Origin: Antrihabitans auranticaus
GTDB taxonomy: Bacteria > Actinomycetota > Actinomycetes > Mycobacteriales > Mycobacteriaceae
Reading direction: 5' to 3'
Length of the DNA stretch: 64,000 bases
NCBI RefSeq assembly: GCF_016481275.1
Contig: NZ_JAEMNW010000001.1
Span: 682,001 to 746,000 of the forward strand
Below are positions 18,224 to 27,136 of this stretch, in pieces. The notes under the pieces were generated by a model. That model searched no databases. It worked only from the letters and a program-made list of their open reading frames with translations, and was not told the DNA's origin. The translations under genes were made by a program, and so were the position numbers. Within the stretch, counting starts at the first letter, position 1. Each line of letters opens with the position of its first letter.

Positions 18224-20287
18224 TCAGTGGGCCGGCTGAAATTCGCCGGCAGCGTGGTCCTGCTCGGCCCGTATCACGTGTACGACCGCGTTGATCAAGG
18301 CCAGGTGTGTGAACGCCTGGGGGAAGTTCCCGAGGTGGCGCCCGGTCCTGGTGTCGATCTCCTCTGCGTAGAGTTTCAGCGGACTCGCGAAGGCCAGCAA
18401 TCGCTCGCAGAGCTGCTTTGCACGCCGGAGCTCACCGATCTCGACGAGCGCGGAGACCAGCCAGAAGGAACAGATGGTGAAGGTTCCTTCCTCGCCTTCG
18501 AGGCCGTCGTCGGTCTCCTCGACCTTGTACCGCAGCACCAGTCCGTCGACCGTGAGTTCGTCCGCGATTGCCAGAACAGTTGCCTTGATCCGCGGATCGT
18601 CGGCGGGCAGGAAGCGCAGCAGCGGCATCATCAGGGCTGATGCGTCGAGTGCCGGAGCGCCGTAACGCTGCGTGAACACTCCGCGTTCGTCGATGCCGTT
18701 GGCGCAGATGTCGGCGTGGATCTCGTCGGCAATCTTCTTCCACCTGATCGCATGTTCCTTCTCGCCGTGCAGGATTGCGAGCTTGGTGCCACGATCGAGC
18801 GCAACCCAGCAGAACACCTTCGACGACGTGAAGTGCTGCGGTTCGCCGCGCACTTCCCAGATACCGCGGTCGGGCAGCTTCCAGTTCTCGATCGCCTCTT
18901 CGACCTGCTTCTTCAAGATCGGCCAGAGCGCCTCGGGCACGTGTTCGCGGGACCGCACATGCAGATACACCGAGTCCAGCATCGCGCCCCACACGTCGTG
19001 CTGCCGCTGGTCGAACGCGCCGTTGCCGATGCGGACCGGACGGGCGTAGTCGTAGCCGGACAGGTGCGGTAGTTCGAACTCGGTCAGCGTCTTCTCGCCG
19101 CCGACGCTGTACATGACCTGCAGGGTCTGCGGCGTACCCGCTTCGTCGACGGCGACATCGGACAGGAAGTGGAAGAAGTTGTTTGCTTCCCGATCGAGAC
19201 CGAGCGTATGCAGACCCCACAACGCGAATGTGGAGTCGCGCACCCAGGCGTAGCGGTAATCCCAGTTACGCACGCCACCGGGGGTTTCCGGCAACGACGT
19301 CGTCGCCGCAGCCATCAGGGCTCCGGTCGGCGCATATGTCAGACCCTTGAGTGCGAGGGCGCTCTGCTGCAGATAACCGCGCCACGGATGGTCGGGGAAC
19401 TTGCCGATCGTCAGCCACTGCCGCCAGCACTCGGAGGTCTGCCACATCTTCTGGTCGGCTTCCTCCTGCGTCTGCGGTGCAGGCAGGGGCGACCAGGACA
19501 ACGCGACGAACGCTTCGTCGCCTTCGACCATGCGCGTCCGCGCGTTGGCGTCGGGGCCTTCGAGGCCCAACCGCATATTGGTCGTCAGTTTGAGGGTCGG
19601 CTGCGACCCGTCGGCGCTACCCTCGCACGTCGCGGTCGCCTCTTCGTAGACCTCGCCCGTGTACTCCCATTTCGTCGGCCGGCGGTGGTAGTCGAACGCG
19701 GGTTCACACGTGACTTCGACTTCGACAGTGCCGCTCACGCACTTGACGATTCGCAGCAGTACGTGCTCGGCGTCCCAGTCCGTCGGCTGCCGGCGATGCG
19801 TCTTGGAGCGCTTGTCCGTGTTGTGCCAGCGACCCATCACGAGGCAGTCCTGGACCAGCAGCCAACCGGTCTCGGTCTGCCAGGTGGTTTCGACGATGAG
19901 TCCACCGGGCCGGTAGACGCGCTGGGCCGGTACGTTCTGGCCGTAGGGTCCGACTCGAAAGTGGCCAGCGCTCCGGTCGAGAATCGCGCCGAATACGGAC
20001 GGGGAATCCGGCCGCGGCATGCACATCCACTCGACGGCACCATTCGGCGCGATGAGACATGTTGTCTCGCAGTCCGAAAGGAATGCGTATTCGTCGATTG
20101 GCGGAAAAGGGCTGCGCGCAGAGAAGGGCATCCCGAGTCCGCCGTCGGGTTCGGTCTGTGACTCACTTTCGCCGTTCGCCGAAGCCAGCGACTGCACCAC
20201 CACATCCGGTTCGGGGCCGGCGGAATCGGAGACCGCGCTCCCCCGCCGAGCAGTCTTCTTTTCAGTATCAGTCGCCGAAGTCGCCAT
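18224..20287 (-). CDS. GH15 glycosidase, trehalase/glucoamylase-like
   Basis: 687 residues from ATG 20287; about the first 65 residues are low-complexity and charged. A GH15 super-sandwich region (DEYAFLSDCETTCLIAPNGAVEWMC onset near residue 75) is followed by the (alpha/alpha)6 barrel with RNWDYRYAWVRDSTFALWGL (about 345), YDYARPVRIGNGAFDQRQHDVWG region and late FTICSFWLVSALVEIGEL (about 615, containing catalytic-type Glu). Mycobacterial proteins of this type are trehalases (Rv2402 family), so hydrolysis of trehalose to glucose is likely; glucoamylase activity is the alternative. It faces ppgK-zwf-gnd. Confidence 0.88.
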   Translation of the reverse strand: MATSATDTEKKTARRGSAVSDSAGPEPDVVVQSLASANGESESQTEPDGGLGMPFSARSPFPPIDEYAFLSDCETTCLIAPNGAVEWMCMPRPDSPSVFGAILDRSAGHFRVGPYGQNVPAQRVYRPGGLIVETTWQTETGWLLVQDCLVMGRWHNTDKRSKTHRRQPTDWDAEHVLLRIVKCVSGTVEVEVTCEPAFDYHRRPTKWEYTGEVYEEATATCEGSADGSQPTLKLTTNMRLGLEGPDANARTRMVEGDEAFVALSWSPLPAPQTQEEADQKMWQTSECWRQWLTIGKFPDHPWRGYLQQSALALKGLTYAPTGALMAAATTSLPETPGGVRNWDYRYAWVRDSTFALWGLHTLGLDREANNFFHFLSDVAVDEAGTPQTLQVMYSVGGEKTLTEFELPHLSGYDYARPVRIGNGAFDQRQHDVWGAMLDSVYLHVRSREHVPEALWPILKKQVEEAIENWKLPDRGIWEVRGEPQHFTSSKVFCWVALDRGTKLAILHGEKEHAIRWKKIADEIHADICANGIDERGVFTQRYGAPALDASALMMPLLRFLPADDPRIKATVLAIADELTVDGLVLRYKVEETDDGLEGEEGTFTICSFWLVSALVEIGELRRAKQLCERLLAFASPLKLYAEEIDTRTGRHLGNFPQAFTHLALINAVVHVIRAEQDHAAGEFQPAH

Positions 20288-20403
20288 CGCCGTATCTTCC
20301 TCGATCCGCACCCGACTTGTCCGCGAATTCGAGTAACGAATACCTACTCGCAGACCGAAAAGACGCATTTGTTCGGACTTCGATTCGAATGGCGTCAAAC
20401 TAT

Positions 20404-20418
20404 TTGTTTCGCAAACAA
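20404..20418. promoter_or_regulatory. 15-bp palindrome upstream of the GH15 gene
   Basis: TTGTTT-CGC-AAACAA is a perfect 6-bp inverted repeat with 3-bp centre, 117 bp upstream of the GH15 start within the 235-bp gene-free interval 20288-20522. A role as operator for the glycosidase is inferred from position alone; no regulator is adjacent. Confidence 0.35.
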
Positions 20419-20522
20419 CACGACCTCGCCGCTAAAGCCGAGAACGTTAGCCTAGGCATGGTTTCTGTTGTCGTTGTTGATGATTCGCAATGCAAATGAA
20501 AATCGGCCCGCAAGATTGGCTT

Positions 20523-21470
20523 TCACCCACCGGCGCGGTACCGCCCGGCGAGTTCCCAGCCGATCCGGCCCAGTTCGGACCGAACGGATTCCGGCTCGAG
20601 GACGTCGACCGCCGTTCCCCAGCCCGCCAGATTACGAGCGATATCTAGTGCGGTCGGCGCTGCGATTCGGACCCGCGCCCGCCCGCCTGTTTCGCCGTCG
20701 GTGTGGCAATGCCGTCCGAAATGATCACGCAGGATCGGCACGAACCTGACGTCGATCAGCACCGTCGCCCAGGTCCGCGATCGCCGTTGCTCCATCTCAC
20801 CCACTATCTGTTCCCAGGCCGCGGCGAGCGTGAAGTCGTCGGGGCGCTGGGCGACCGCATCGGTCTGCTCGGCGGCCACGATCCGGTCGACGCGGAATGT
20901 TCGCTGCCCGCGGTCGGTTCCGGCAATGAGGTACCAGATGTCGTCCTTGTCGACGAGGCCCCACGGGTCGACCGTGCGCTCACTGCGCTCGCGCGCGTTG
21001 TTGGTGTAGGTCAGCCGCACCCTGCGACGACGAACGACCGCTTTCTGCAACAGGTCGACCATCTCGGGACGGTGGCGGTCACGCTCGCCCCAGCGGGTCG
21101 GATCGATCATCGTCGCCGACGCCGCTGCCTCGGCATCGGCGCGAAATGTCTGCGGCAATGCGCGCACGAGCTTGCGCAGTGCTGCCTTCGCTTCGTCCGA
21201 TACGGCCGCGGCAGGGCCGACCAGGAGAAACAGCGCTTGCGTCTCGGTGGCCGACAGCCCACTGAGATCGGTGCGTGCGCCGCCGACGAGCGACCAGCCA
21301 CCGCCACGTCCTGGTTGCGGGTAGACGGGAATGCCGGCCGCCGACAGGGCCTCGAGATCGCGCCGGGCCGTCGCGACAGACACCTCGAGCTCCGCTGACA
21401 ACTCGGCGGCGGTAACCCGACCGCGAGCCTGCATCAGGAGCAAAGTGGCAACAAGTCTGTCGGCGCGCAT
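20523..21470 (-). CDS. WYL-domain (YafY-type) transcriptional regulator
   Basis: 315 residues starting at ATG 21470. Residues 1-55 form a DeoR-like winged helix-turn-helix (AAELSAELEVSVATARRDLE), followed by a WYL domain with GLVDKDDIWYLIAG (about 175) and the WCX-type C-terminal part (VLEPESVRSELGRIGWELAGRY). WYL regulators sense ligands through this domain. It is divergent from a VOC-family gene, and the 92-bp intergenic region holds a perfect operator-like palindrome, suggesting that it controls both itself and that gene. Confidence 0.92.
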   Translation of the reverse strand: MRADRLVATLLLMQARGRVTAAELSAELEVSVATARRDLEALSAAGIPVYPQPGRGGGWSLVGGARTDLSGLSATETQALFLLVGPAAAVSDEAKAALRKLVRALPQTFRADAEAAASATMIDPTRWGERDRHRPEMVDLLQKAVVRRRRVRLTYTNNARERSERTVDPWGLVDKDDIWYLIAGTDRGQRTFRVDRIVAAEQTDAVAQRPDDFTLAAAWEQIVGEMEQRRSRTWATVLIDVRFVPILRDHFGRHCHTDGETGGRARVRIAAPTALDIARNLAGWGTAVDVLEPESVRSELGRIGWELAGRYRAGG

Positions 21471-21488
21471 GTTTCAAGTTTCCTCGGA

Positions 21489-21513
21489 AAAGTGCTCAGT
21501 TGATGAGCACTTT
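21489..21513. promoter_or_regulatory. Operator-like perfect inverted repeat between WYL regulator and VOC gene
   Basis: AAAGTGCTCA (21489-21498), spacer GTTGA, then TGAGCACTTT (21504-21513): a perfect 10-bp inverted repeat of 25 bp total, 18 bp upstream of the WYL gene start and 49 bp upstream of the VOC start. Position and symmetry are those of an autoregulatory binding site for a dimeric regulator. Confidence 0.7.
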
Positions 21514-21562
21514 AGGCGGCAGAATAGTAAATGTCACCGAACAGGGGAAGGAACCCATTCAC

Positions 21563-21973
21563 ATGTTGCGAGGCCTCACTACCGTCACCCATTTCGCCGA
21601 CGACCTGGGCGCCGCTCAGGCGTGGTACACCGAACTCCTCGGCGTCGAGCCCTACTTCGCAAAGGAGTTCCAGGGAAAGCCCGCCTATATCGAGTACCGA
21701 ATCGGCGACTACCAGCATGAGCTCGGCCTGCTCGATGCAAAGTACGCCGGGCCCGGCAGGCCGTTGGACGCCGCGAACACAGTGACCTACTGGGCGGTCG
21801 ACGACGTAGAAGCAGGACTCGAGCGCCTGCTCGCGCTCGGTGCAACCGAGCACGGGAAGGTCACCGAGCAGGGCCCGGGGTTCGTCACCGCATCGGTCAT
21901 CGACCCATTCGGGAACATTCTCGGGGTGATGTACAACCAGCATTACCTGGACACGGTGGCAGCGCGCGCCTGA
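21563..21973 (+). CDS. VOC-family (glyoxalase/bleomycin-resistance fold) protein
   Basis: 136 residues from ATG 21563 (MLRGLTTVTHFADDLGAAQA), with AGGGGAAGGAA upstream; an ATG at 21500 lies inside the operator and is rejected. One VOC module with metal-ligand-type positions: H11 region (TVTHFAD), the HELGLLD stretch and a late Glu-poor strand (DPFGNILGVMYNQHY). Such proteins bind metals and small substrates. Divergent from the WYL regulator, which probably controls it. Substrate unknown. Stops 1 bp from the convergent F420-type gene. Confidence 0.85.
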   Translation: MLRGLTTVTHFADDLGAAQAWYTELLGVEPYFAKEFQGKPAYIEYRIGDYQHELGLLDAKYAGPGRPLDAANTVTYWAVDDVEAGLERLLALGATEHGKVTEQGPGFVTASVIDPFGNILGVMYNQHYLDTVAARA

Positions 21974-21974
21974 C

Positions 21975-22400
21975 CTACCGCGTCAGGCCGTAGAACCGCT
22001 CCACGTGGACGCGGAGGACGAGTCGGTTGTCGTTCACCATGACCTGCCGATATTCGGCCCAGTCCGGATGCTCGCCGCGCAGCGAGCGGTAGTACTCGAC
22101 GAGCTCGTCCGCGGTCGCATCGTCAGGATCGCGGGCGACCTCGGTGAGTTCGGCCCGCCCCTCGGCAACCGCGTAATTCCAGCCGCTGGATCCGTTGACG
22201 TGCAGGCTGACTCGCGGATCCCGGCGCATGTTCGCGGTCTTCGCCCTGCCGTCGGTGATCGAAACGACGAACACGCGCGCGGACCGGTCGTACCTGTAGC
22301 TGATGTTCGAAATCTGCGGTCTGCCATCGCGTTTCAACGTCACGAGGGCGGCGATGCTCGTGTCGGCAAACAGGTCTTCGAGCGCAACGTCGGCGGTCAT
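21975..22400 (-). CDS. PPOX-class F420-dependent oxidoreductase
   Basis: 141 residues. Split beta-barrel flavin/F420-binding fold of the pyridoxamine-phosphate-oxidase superfamily: IAALVTLKRDGRPQISNISY (about residues 15-34), VFVVSITDGRAKTANMRRDPRVSLHV (about 48-73) and a C-terminal HPDWAEYRQVMVNDNRLVLRV. This arrangement is typical of the F420-dependent mycobacterial Rv1155-like enzymes; F420 is made in this organism, judging by fbiC at 31-34 kb. Located 12 bp downstream of fadD36. Substrate unknown. Confidence 0.86.
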   Translation of the reverse strand: MTADVALEDLFADTSIAALVTLKRDGRPQISNISYRYDRSARVFVVSITDGRAKTANMRRDPRVSLHVNGSSGWNYAVAEGRAELTEVARDPDDATADELVEYYRSLRGEHPDWAEYRQVMVNDNRLVLRVHVERFYGLTR

Positions 22401-22412
22401 GACTCGACGCTA

Positions 22413-23813
22413 CTAGTCGAGGAGCTTCTTCTGTACTTTTCCCATCGCGTTACGCGGCAGGGATTCGCGCACGCGGATCTCGCGCGGGCGCTTGTGAACC
22501 GACAGCCCGGTCGCCACGAAGTCGATCAACGCGCGTTCCGAAACCGATTCACGCAGTACGACATACGCGACGACACGTTGCCCGAGGTCCGCGTCGTCGA
22601 GACCGACGACGGCCACCTCGGCGACAGCGGGATGTCCGAGCAACGCGGTCTCGACCTCGCCTGCCCCGATCCGGTAGCCGCCGGACTTGATCAGGTCGGT
22701 CGACTCGCGCCCCACGATGCGATGGAAGTCGTCGGCGTCTATCGCAGCGACATCGCCGGTCTTGAACCAGCCGTCTTCGGTCCAGGACTCGACAGTCGCC
22801 TCCCGCCGCCCCAGGTAGCCGTCGAACAGCATCGGTCCTCGGATCTGCAGTCCGCCGATACTCTCGCCGTCCTTCGGGACTGCGCTGCCGTTCTCGTCGC
22901 GCAACCTTGTCTCGACGCCGGCGACCGGCGTGCCGACCCACCCCGGTCGCCGCTCACCGTCCGCGCGGGTCGACAGGGTGATCATGGTTTCGCTCATGCC
23001 GTACCGCTCCACCGGCGCATGACCGGTCAGTTCACGCAACCGCTCGAACACCGGCACCGGTAGCGGTGCGCTACCCGAGACCAGCAACCGTGCGTCACGA
23101 AGCGCGCTGGCAGCGGCGGGGTCGTCGGCGATCCGTGACCAGACGGTGGGCACACCGAAGTAGAGCGTGCCGGCGGCTTCGGCGTAGGCCTTGGGCGTGG
23201 GTGTGCCGGTGTGGATCAGCGGACTACCGACTCGCAGCGGCCCGAGGACACCGAGGATCAGTCCGTGCACATGAAACAGCGGAAGTCCATGGACCAGAAC
23301 ATCTTTGGCTGTCCAGGACCACGCCTGTATCAGAGCATCGAGACCGGCGGCGATTGCCCGGCGGCTGAGCAGAACGCCCTTGGGCGGTCCAGTTGTTCCG
23401 GACGTGTAGAGCACGAACGCGACGGAATCGGGCGCCGGCTCTGGATAAACGTGCCACGACCGCGCATGCACCCGCACAGGTACTACCGGCAGGGAAGAAC
23501 CGGTCGGCGCTTCGCCGAGCCAGGCTTGGGCGCCCGAATCCCGCAGGATGTGTTCGAGTTCGGACGCTCCCGAGTCGGGCGGAACAGGGACGACGGTCAC
23601 GCCCGCAATGAGGCAGCCGACGATGGCGAGGACCGTGGTCGCGGTCGGTCGCGCCAGAACCGCGACCCGGTCTGCCCGCGCGATGCGCTCGGCGACAGAC
23701 GTCGCTGCGCCGACGATGTCGCTGCGGGACAGAACGTCGTCGCCGATTCGGACCGCGTCGGGCAGGTCGTACCCGTTCGCAACGGAATAAGGATCGAGAG
23801 AACCCAGCAGCAC
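22413..23813 (-). CDS. fadD36: Acyl-CoA synthetase, FadD36 type
   Basis: 466 residues from GTG 23813 (VLLGSLDPYSV), close to the length of mycobacterial FadD36. ANL motifs: YTSGTTGPPKGVLLS (about residue 150), YGMSETMITLSTR (about 265), GWFKTGDVA near 350, GRESTDLIKSGGYRIGAGEVE near 368, and the C-terminal catalytic lysine in RNAMGKVQKKLL. In the related malonyl/propionyl-activating enzymes this short architecture is common; actual acyl preference is not visible. It lies 5 bp after the rhomboid-like gene in the proline operon block. Confidence 0.9.
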   Translation of the reverse strand: MLLGSLDPYSVANGYDLPDAVRIGDDVLSRSDIVGAATSVAERIARADRVAVLARPTATTVLAIVGCLIAGVTVVPVPPDSGASELEHILRDSGAQAWLGEAPTGSSLPVVPVRVHARSWHVYPEPAPDSVAFVLYTSGTTGPPKGVLLSRRAIAAGLDALIQAWSWTAKDVLVHGLPLFHVHGLILGVLGPLRVGSPLIHTGTPTPKAYAEAAGTLYFGVPTVWSRIADDPAAASALRDARLLVSGSAPLPVPVFERLRELTGHAPVERYGMSETMITLSTRADGERRPGWVGTPVAGVETRLRDENGSAVPKDGESIGGLQIRGPMLFDGYLGRREATVESWTEDGWFKTGDVAAIDADDFHRIVGRESTDLIKSGGYRIGAGEVETALLGHPAVAEVAVVGLDDADLGQRVVAYVVLRESVSERALIDFVATGLSVHKRPREIRVRESLPRNAMGKVQKKLLD

Positions 23814-23818
23814 ATTGG

Positions 23819-24451
23819 TTACGGTACCGAGGCCAGAACACGATCCGGCGGCCACACCACCCCGACGACCGCACCGACGACGACACCGGTCAGCACCGCA
23901 ACACCGTGCACGTCCTGCAGCACCAGCAATGCGACGCCGGTGAGCGACACGGCCAACGCCAACCACAGGTCGCGACGCGATGGTTCGAGCACGGATACGA
24001 GGCCGACTATCGAACTCGCGAGTGCCGCGGTCGCCGCCGAACTGCCGGCGCCGGATGTCGGAAATACGTACGTTGCCAGCAACCCGAACAGAATGTGCGA
24101 ACACGCGAACACGGTGAACATCCGTGCCGTGCCCCAGATCGGATCCGCGATCACCACGACGGCGGCGAGGACGAGAAGGTTGACAGCTGTGCCGACGACG
24201 CCCTGATCCTGCACGAGAACCGACGTGACGACTCGCCACCACTCGTCGTCGTAGGTGATGAGACCCGGCGTGCGCTCGAGCCCCTTGATCAGGCCCGGCG
24301 CCACCAGTGCAAGCAACGACGGCACCGCAATCAGCGACCACAGCACGACCGGTCCCGGCCGCAGCCGCAATTCGACAAGATTCCCGGACTTCGACCGCGC
24401 GACAGACCACGCCAGCGCCAGAACCACGACGTAGAGGATCGCCTCGGCCAC
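23819..24451 (-). CDS. Rhomboid-like membrane protein
   Basis: 210 residues from GTG 24451, about six hydrophobic segments. Rhomboid features: the L1-loop-like sequence DDEWWRVVTSVLVQ (about residues 68-81), a small-residue motif GAGSSAATAA (134-143) where the GxSx nucleophile normally sits, and His182 in VHGVAVLTGVVVGAVVG, matching the TM6 catalytic His-GxxxG motif. The start was set by position just 17 bp after the proline dehydrogenase stop; a longer frame upstream is a shadow. Activity as an intramembrane protease is plausible but not certain because the motif is GSSA rather than GASG. Confidence 0.65.
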   Translation of the reverse strand: MAEAILYVVVLALAWSVARSKSGNLVELRLRPGPVVLWSLIAVPSLLALVAPGLIKGLERTPGLITYDDEWWRVVTSVLVQDQGVVGTAVNLLVLAAVVVIADPIWGTARMFTVFACSHILFGLLATYVFPTSGAGSSAATAALASSIVGLVSVLEPSRRDLWLALAVSLTGVALLVLQDVHGVAVLTGVVVGAVVGVVWPPDRVLASVP

Positions 24452-24468
24452 ACCGCCTCCTGCCGTCC

Positions 24469-25425
24469 TCAACTGCGGGTCGCCAGCGAACGCAGGAAGA
24501 ACCGCAGATTCGACGGACGCTCCGCAAGCCTGCGCATCAAGTAGCCGTACCACTGATTTCCGTACGGTACGTAGACGCGCATCGTCGCCCCCGATGCCGC
24601 GATTCGTTGTTGCTCGAGGTCGCGAATCCCGTACAGCATCTGGTACTCGAAGCTGGTCGATCCGCCGGTGAGTGCGGGCGCAGCCTCGATGATCTCGGGA
24701 TCGTGCGACGCAATCATCGGGTAGCCGGCACCGTCGAACAGGGCTTCCAGGCACCGTAGGTAGGACTCGGTGATGTCGGGCCTGCTCTGGTACGCGACTG
24801 CCGCGGGCTCGCGGTACGCGCCCTTGCACAGCCGGACTCGCGAGCCGGGCCCCGCGAAGCTGCGGCAGTCCTCGACGCTGCGGTGCAGATACGCCTGGAT
24901 CACCGCGCCGATCCACGGGAAATCCGACCGGAGCGACTCGATGATCTCGAGCGTCGAGTCGGTCGTCGTGTGGTCTTCGGCGTCGACCGTGACCCACGCG
25001 CCGTGCTCGTCGGCCGCGGCGCAGATGATTCGCGCGTTGTCGCGCGCGATCTCGGCACCGTCGATGGGCAGTGCCTGCCCGAGCGCCGAGAGCTTGACCG
25101 ACACCTCGATCGGACGCACGCCCGGCCTGTGCAACGAATCGGGTACAGGCAACGCAGCGAGATCCCCGATGAGCGACAGATACTCCGCGACCGTCGCATC
25201 TGCGCGTGCGCGATCGGTTGTGTTCTCGCCGAGGTAATCGATGCTGACCGCGCGACCGGACGCAAGCAGTGCGCGGGCTACAGCAGCGACCTCCGGCCTG
25301 CGCTCCCCTGCGACGAAACGCCCCACAATCTTCTTCGTGATGGGCGCAGCAGTGATCGTCCGCTTCATGCGGTCGGACTTTGCTGCCGCAAGGATCGCAG
25401 GCCGGAGCGGATTGGTGAGGGTCAT
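24469..25425 (-). CDS. putB: Proline dehydrogenase
   Basis: 318 residues from ATG 25425 (MTLTNPLRPAILAAAKSD), 2 bp after the stop of pruA. FAD-dependent TIM-barrel enzyme oxidising proline to pyrroline-5-carboxylate. Conserved stretches are visible: VSVKLSALGQ (about 128), WVTVDAEDHTTTDSTLEI (about 160), VRLCKGAYREP (about 215) and the C-terminal RVYVPYGNQWYGYLMRRLAERP. Works with pruA to convert proline to glutamate. Mycobacteria have the same pair order (Rv1188-Rv1187 from memory). Confidence 0.94.
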   Translation of the reverse strand: MTLTNPLRPAILAAAKSDRMKRTITAAPITKKIVGRFVAGERRPEVAAVARALLASGRAVSIDYLGENTTDRARADATVAEYLSLIGDLAALPVPDSLHRPGVRPIEVSVKLSALGQALPIDGAEIARDNARIICAAADEHGAWVTVDAEDHTTTDSTLEIIESLRSDFPWIGAVIQAYLHRSVEDCRSFAGPGSRVRLCKGAYREPAAVAYQSRPDITESYLRCLEALFDGAGYPMIASHDPEIIEAAPALTGGSTSFEYQMLYGIRDLEQQRIAASGATMRVYVPYGNQWYGYLMRRLAERPSNLRFFLRSLATRS

Positions 25426-25427
25426 CG

Positions 25428-27065
25428 TCAGACCTGCATGTGCGGGTAGCGGTAATCCGTTGGCGGAACGAAGGTTTCCTTGATCGTTCGCGGCGAGCAC
25501 CACCGCATCAGGTTCAGCCGCGACCCCGCCTTGTCGTTGGTGCCCGAAGCCCGTGCGCCACCGAACGGTTGCTGCCCGACGACAGCGCCCGTCGGCTTGT
25601 CGTTGATGTAGAAGTTGCCTGCCGCAAAGCGCAGAGCATTCGCAGCCTGGTCGATCGCTGCCCGATCATCCGCGATCACAGCGCCGGTGAGCGCGTACGG
25701 TGCGGCTGAATCCACCTCACCCAGAATCGATTCGAACGAACCGAACTCGGAATCGTCGTAGACGTGAACGCTGAGAATCGGACCGAAGTACTCGGTCGTG
25801 AACGCCTCGTCGCGCGGATTCGACGACAGGAGCACGGTCGGACGGACGAAATATCCTTCGCTGTCGTCGTATTTACCACCTACTGGTATCTCGATGTCCG
25901 CGGCGCCACGTGCACGCTCGATGGCGGCGACGCTCTTGTCGTAGGCACGGCGATCGATAAGTGCGCCACCGAAATTGGCGAGATCCGTAACGTCGCCGTA
26001 CGTGAGTTCGTCGACCTGTGCCAAGAACTCGTCGGAGATCCGCGACCACACCGAGCGCGGGACGTACGCGCGCGACGCGGCCGAGCATTTCTGTCCCTGA
26101 TACTCGTAAGCACCGCGAATCAGAGCGGTGCGCAGGACTGCGGGATCAGCAGACGGATGCGCAACGATGAAGTCCTTACCGCCGGTCTCCCCCACCAATC
26201 TCGGGTAGCCGCGGTAACTCCCGATATTCGCGCCGACGGTGCTCCACAAGTACTGGAACGTCTTCGTCGAGCCGGTGAAGTGGATGCCCGCGAGGCGCGG
26301 ATCGGTCAGAGCGACTGTCGACAGGTCGGCGCCGTCACCGGTCACCATGTTGATCACGCCGGGCGGCAACCCTGCGGCTTCCAGCAGCTTCATCGTCCAG
26401 TAGGCCGCCAACGTCTGGGTCGGCGACGGCTTCCACACGACGGTGTTCCCCATCAGCGCGGGTGCGGTCGGCAGGTTGCCCGCGATTGCGGTGAAGTTGA
26501 ACGGCGTAATCGCGTAGACGAAACCTTCGAGGGGCCTGTACTCCATCCGATTCCACACGCCCGGTGCGGAATTCGGCTGCTGCTCGAGGATGTCGCGCCC
26601 GAAGGCAACGTTGAAGCGCCAAAAGTCGACGAGTTCGCACGGCGCATCGATTTCTGCCTGCTGAACGCTCTTCGATTGCCCGAGCATCGTTGCGGCAGCG
26701 ATTGTTTCGCGCCATGGACCGGAAAGCAGGTCCGCTGCGCGGAGGAAGACGGCGGCTCGATCATCGAACGAAAGTCCACGCCAGTCCGCCGCGGCAGCGG
26801 CAGCGCTGTCCACCGCACGCGCAGCTTCCTCCTGCGTGGTATTGGACAGGGTGCCCAGGACGTGGCTATGCCGATGCGGGGCAACGATATTGGACCGTTG
26901 ACCAACTCCTCGGACGTGGTCACCGTCGATCACGAGTGGAACGTCGACGGGCTCTGCTGCCAACTTCGAAAGCGCGGCGGTAATGAGGGCGCGTTCGGAA
27001 GTACCCGGCCCGTAGGAATGGACCGGCTCGTTGACAGGTGACGGAACCGCAGTGATTGCGTCCAT
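25428..27065 (-). CDS. pruA: L-glutamate gamma-semialdehyde (P5C) dehydrogenase
   Basis: 545 residues. Aldehyde dehydrogenase family 4: NAD site PFNFTAIAGNLPTAPALMGN (about residue 190), glutamate base in GETGGKDFIVAH (about 291), catalytic cysteine in YQGQKCSAASRAYV (about 325), and C-terminal PTGAVVGQQPFGGARASGTNDK (split here). Completes proline catabolism to glutamate. First gene of a leftward block pruA-putB-rhomboid-fadD36-PPOX. A hairpin at 27111-27130 separates it from ligB. Confidence 0.95.
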   Translation of the reverse strand: MDAITAVPSPVNEPVHSYGPGTSERALITAALSKLAAEPVDVPLVIDGDHVRGVGQRSNIVAPHRHSHVLGTLSNTTQEEAARAVDSAAAAAADWRGLSFDDRAAVFLRAADLLSGPWRETIAAATMLGQSKSVQQAEIDAPCELVDFWRFNVAFGRDILEQQPNSAPGVWNRMEYRPLEGFVYAITPFNFTAIAGNLPTAPALMGNTVVWKPSPTQTLAAYWTMKLLEAAGLPPGVINMVTGDGADLSTVALTDPRLAGIHFTGSTKTFQYLWSTVGANIGSYRGYPRLVGETGGKDFIVAHPSADPAVLRTALIRGAYEYQGQKCSAASRAYVPRSVWSRISDEFLAQVDELTYGDVTDLANFGGALIDRRAYDKSVAAIERARGAADIEIPVGGKYDDSEGYFVRPTVLLSSNPRDEAFTTEYFGPILSVHVYDDSEFGSFESILGEVDSAAPYALTGAVIADDRAAIDQAANALRFAAGNFYINDKPTGAVVGQQPFGGARASGTNDKAGSRLNLMRWCSPRTIKETFVPPTDYRYPHMQV

Positions 27066-27110
27066 GCAGTCAGGTTAACGCCGCAATGTGGACGCGGCTA
27101 CCGGCGACGC

Positions 27111-27130
27111 TCCAGCGCCTACCCGCTGGA
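27111..27130 (-). terminator. Hairpin downstream of ligB
   Basis: TCCAGCG (27111-27117), loop CCTACC, then CGCTGGA (27124-27130): a perfect 7-bp stem located 7 bp beyond the ligB stop and 46 bp upstream of the pruA start. Likely ends the ligB transcript; no U-tract. Confidence 0.5.
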
Positions 27131-27136
27131 CAACAC

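Noticed and set aside
22413-24527. A 704-residue fusion of fadD36 with an upstream domain
   Set aside because: The extra N-terminal part is Arg/Gly-rich shadow of the rhomboid-like gene; the GTG at 23813 gives a normal FadD36.
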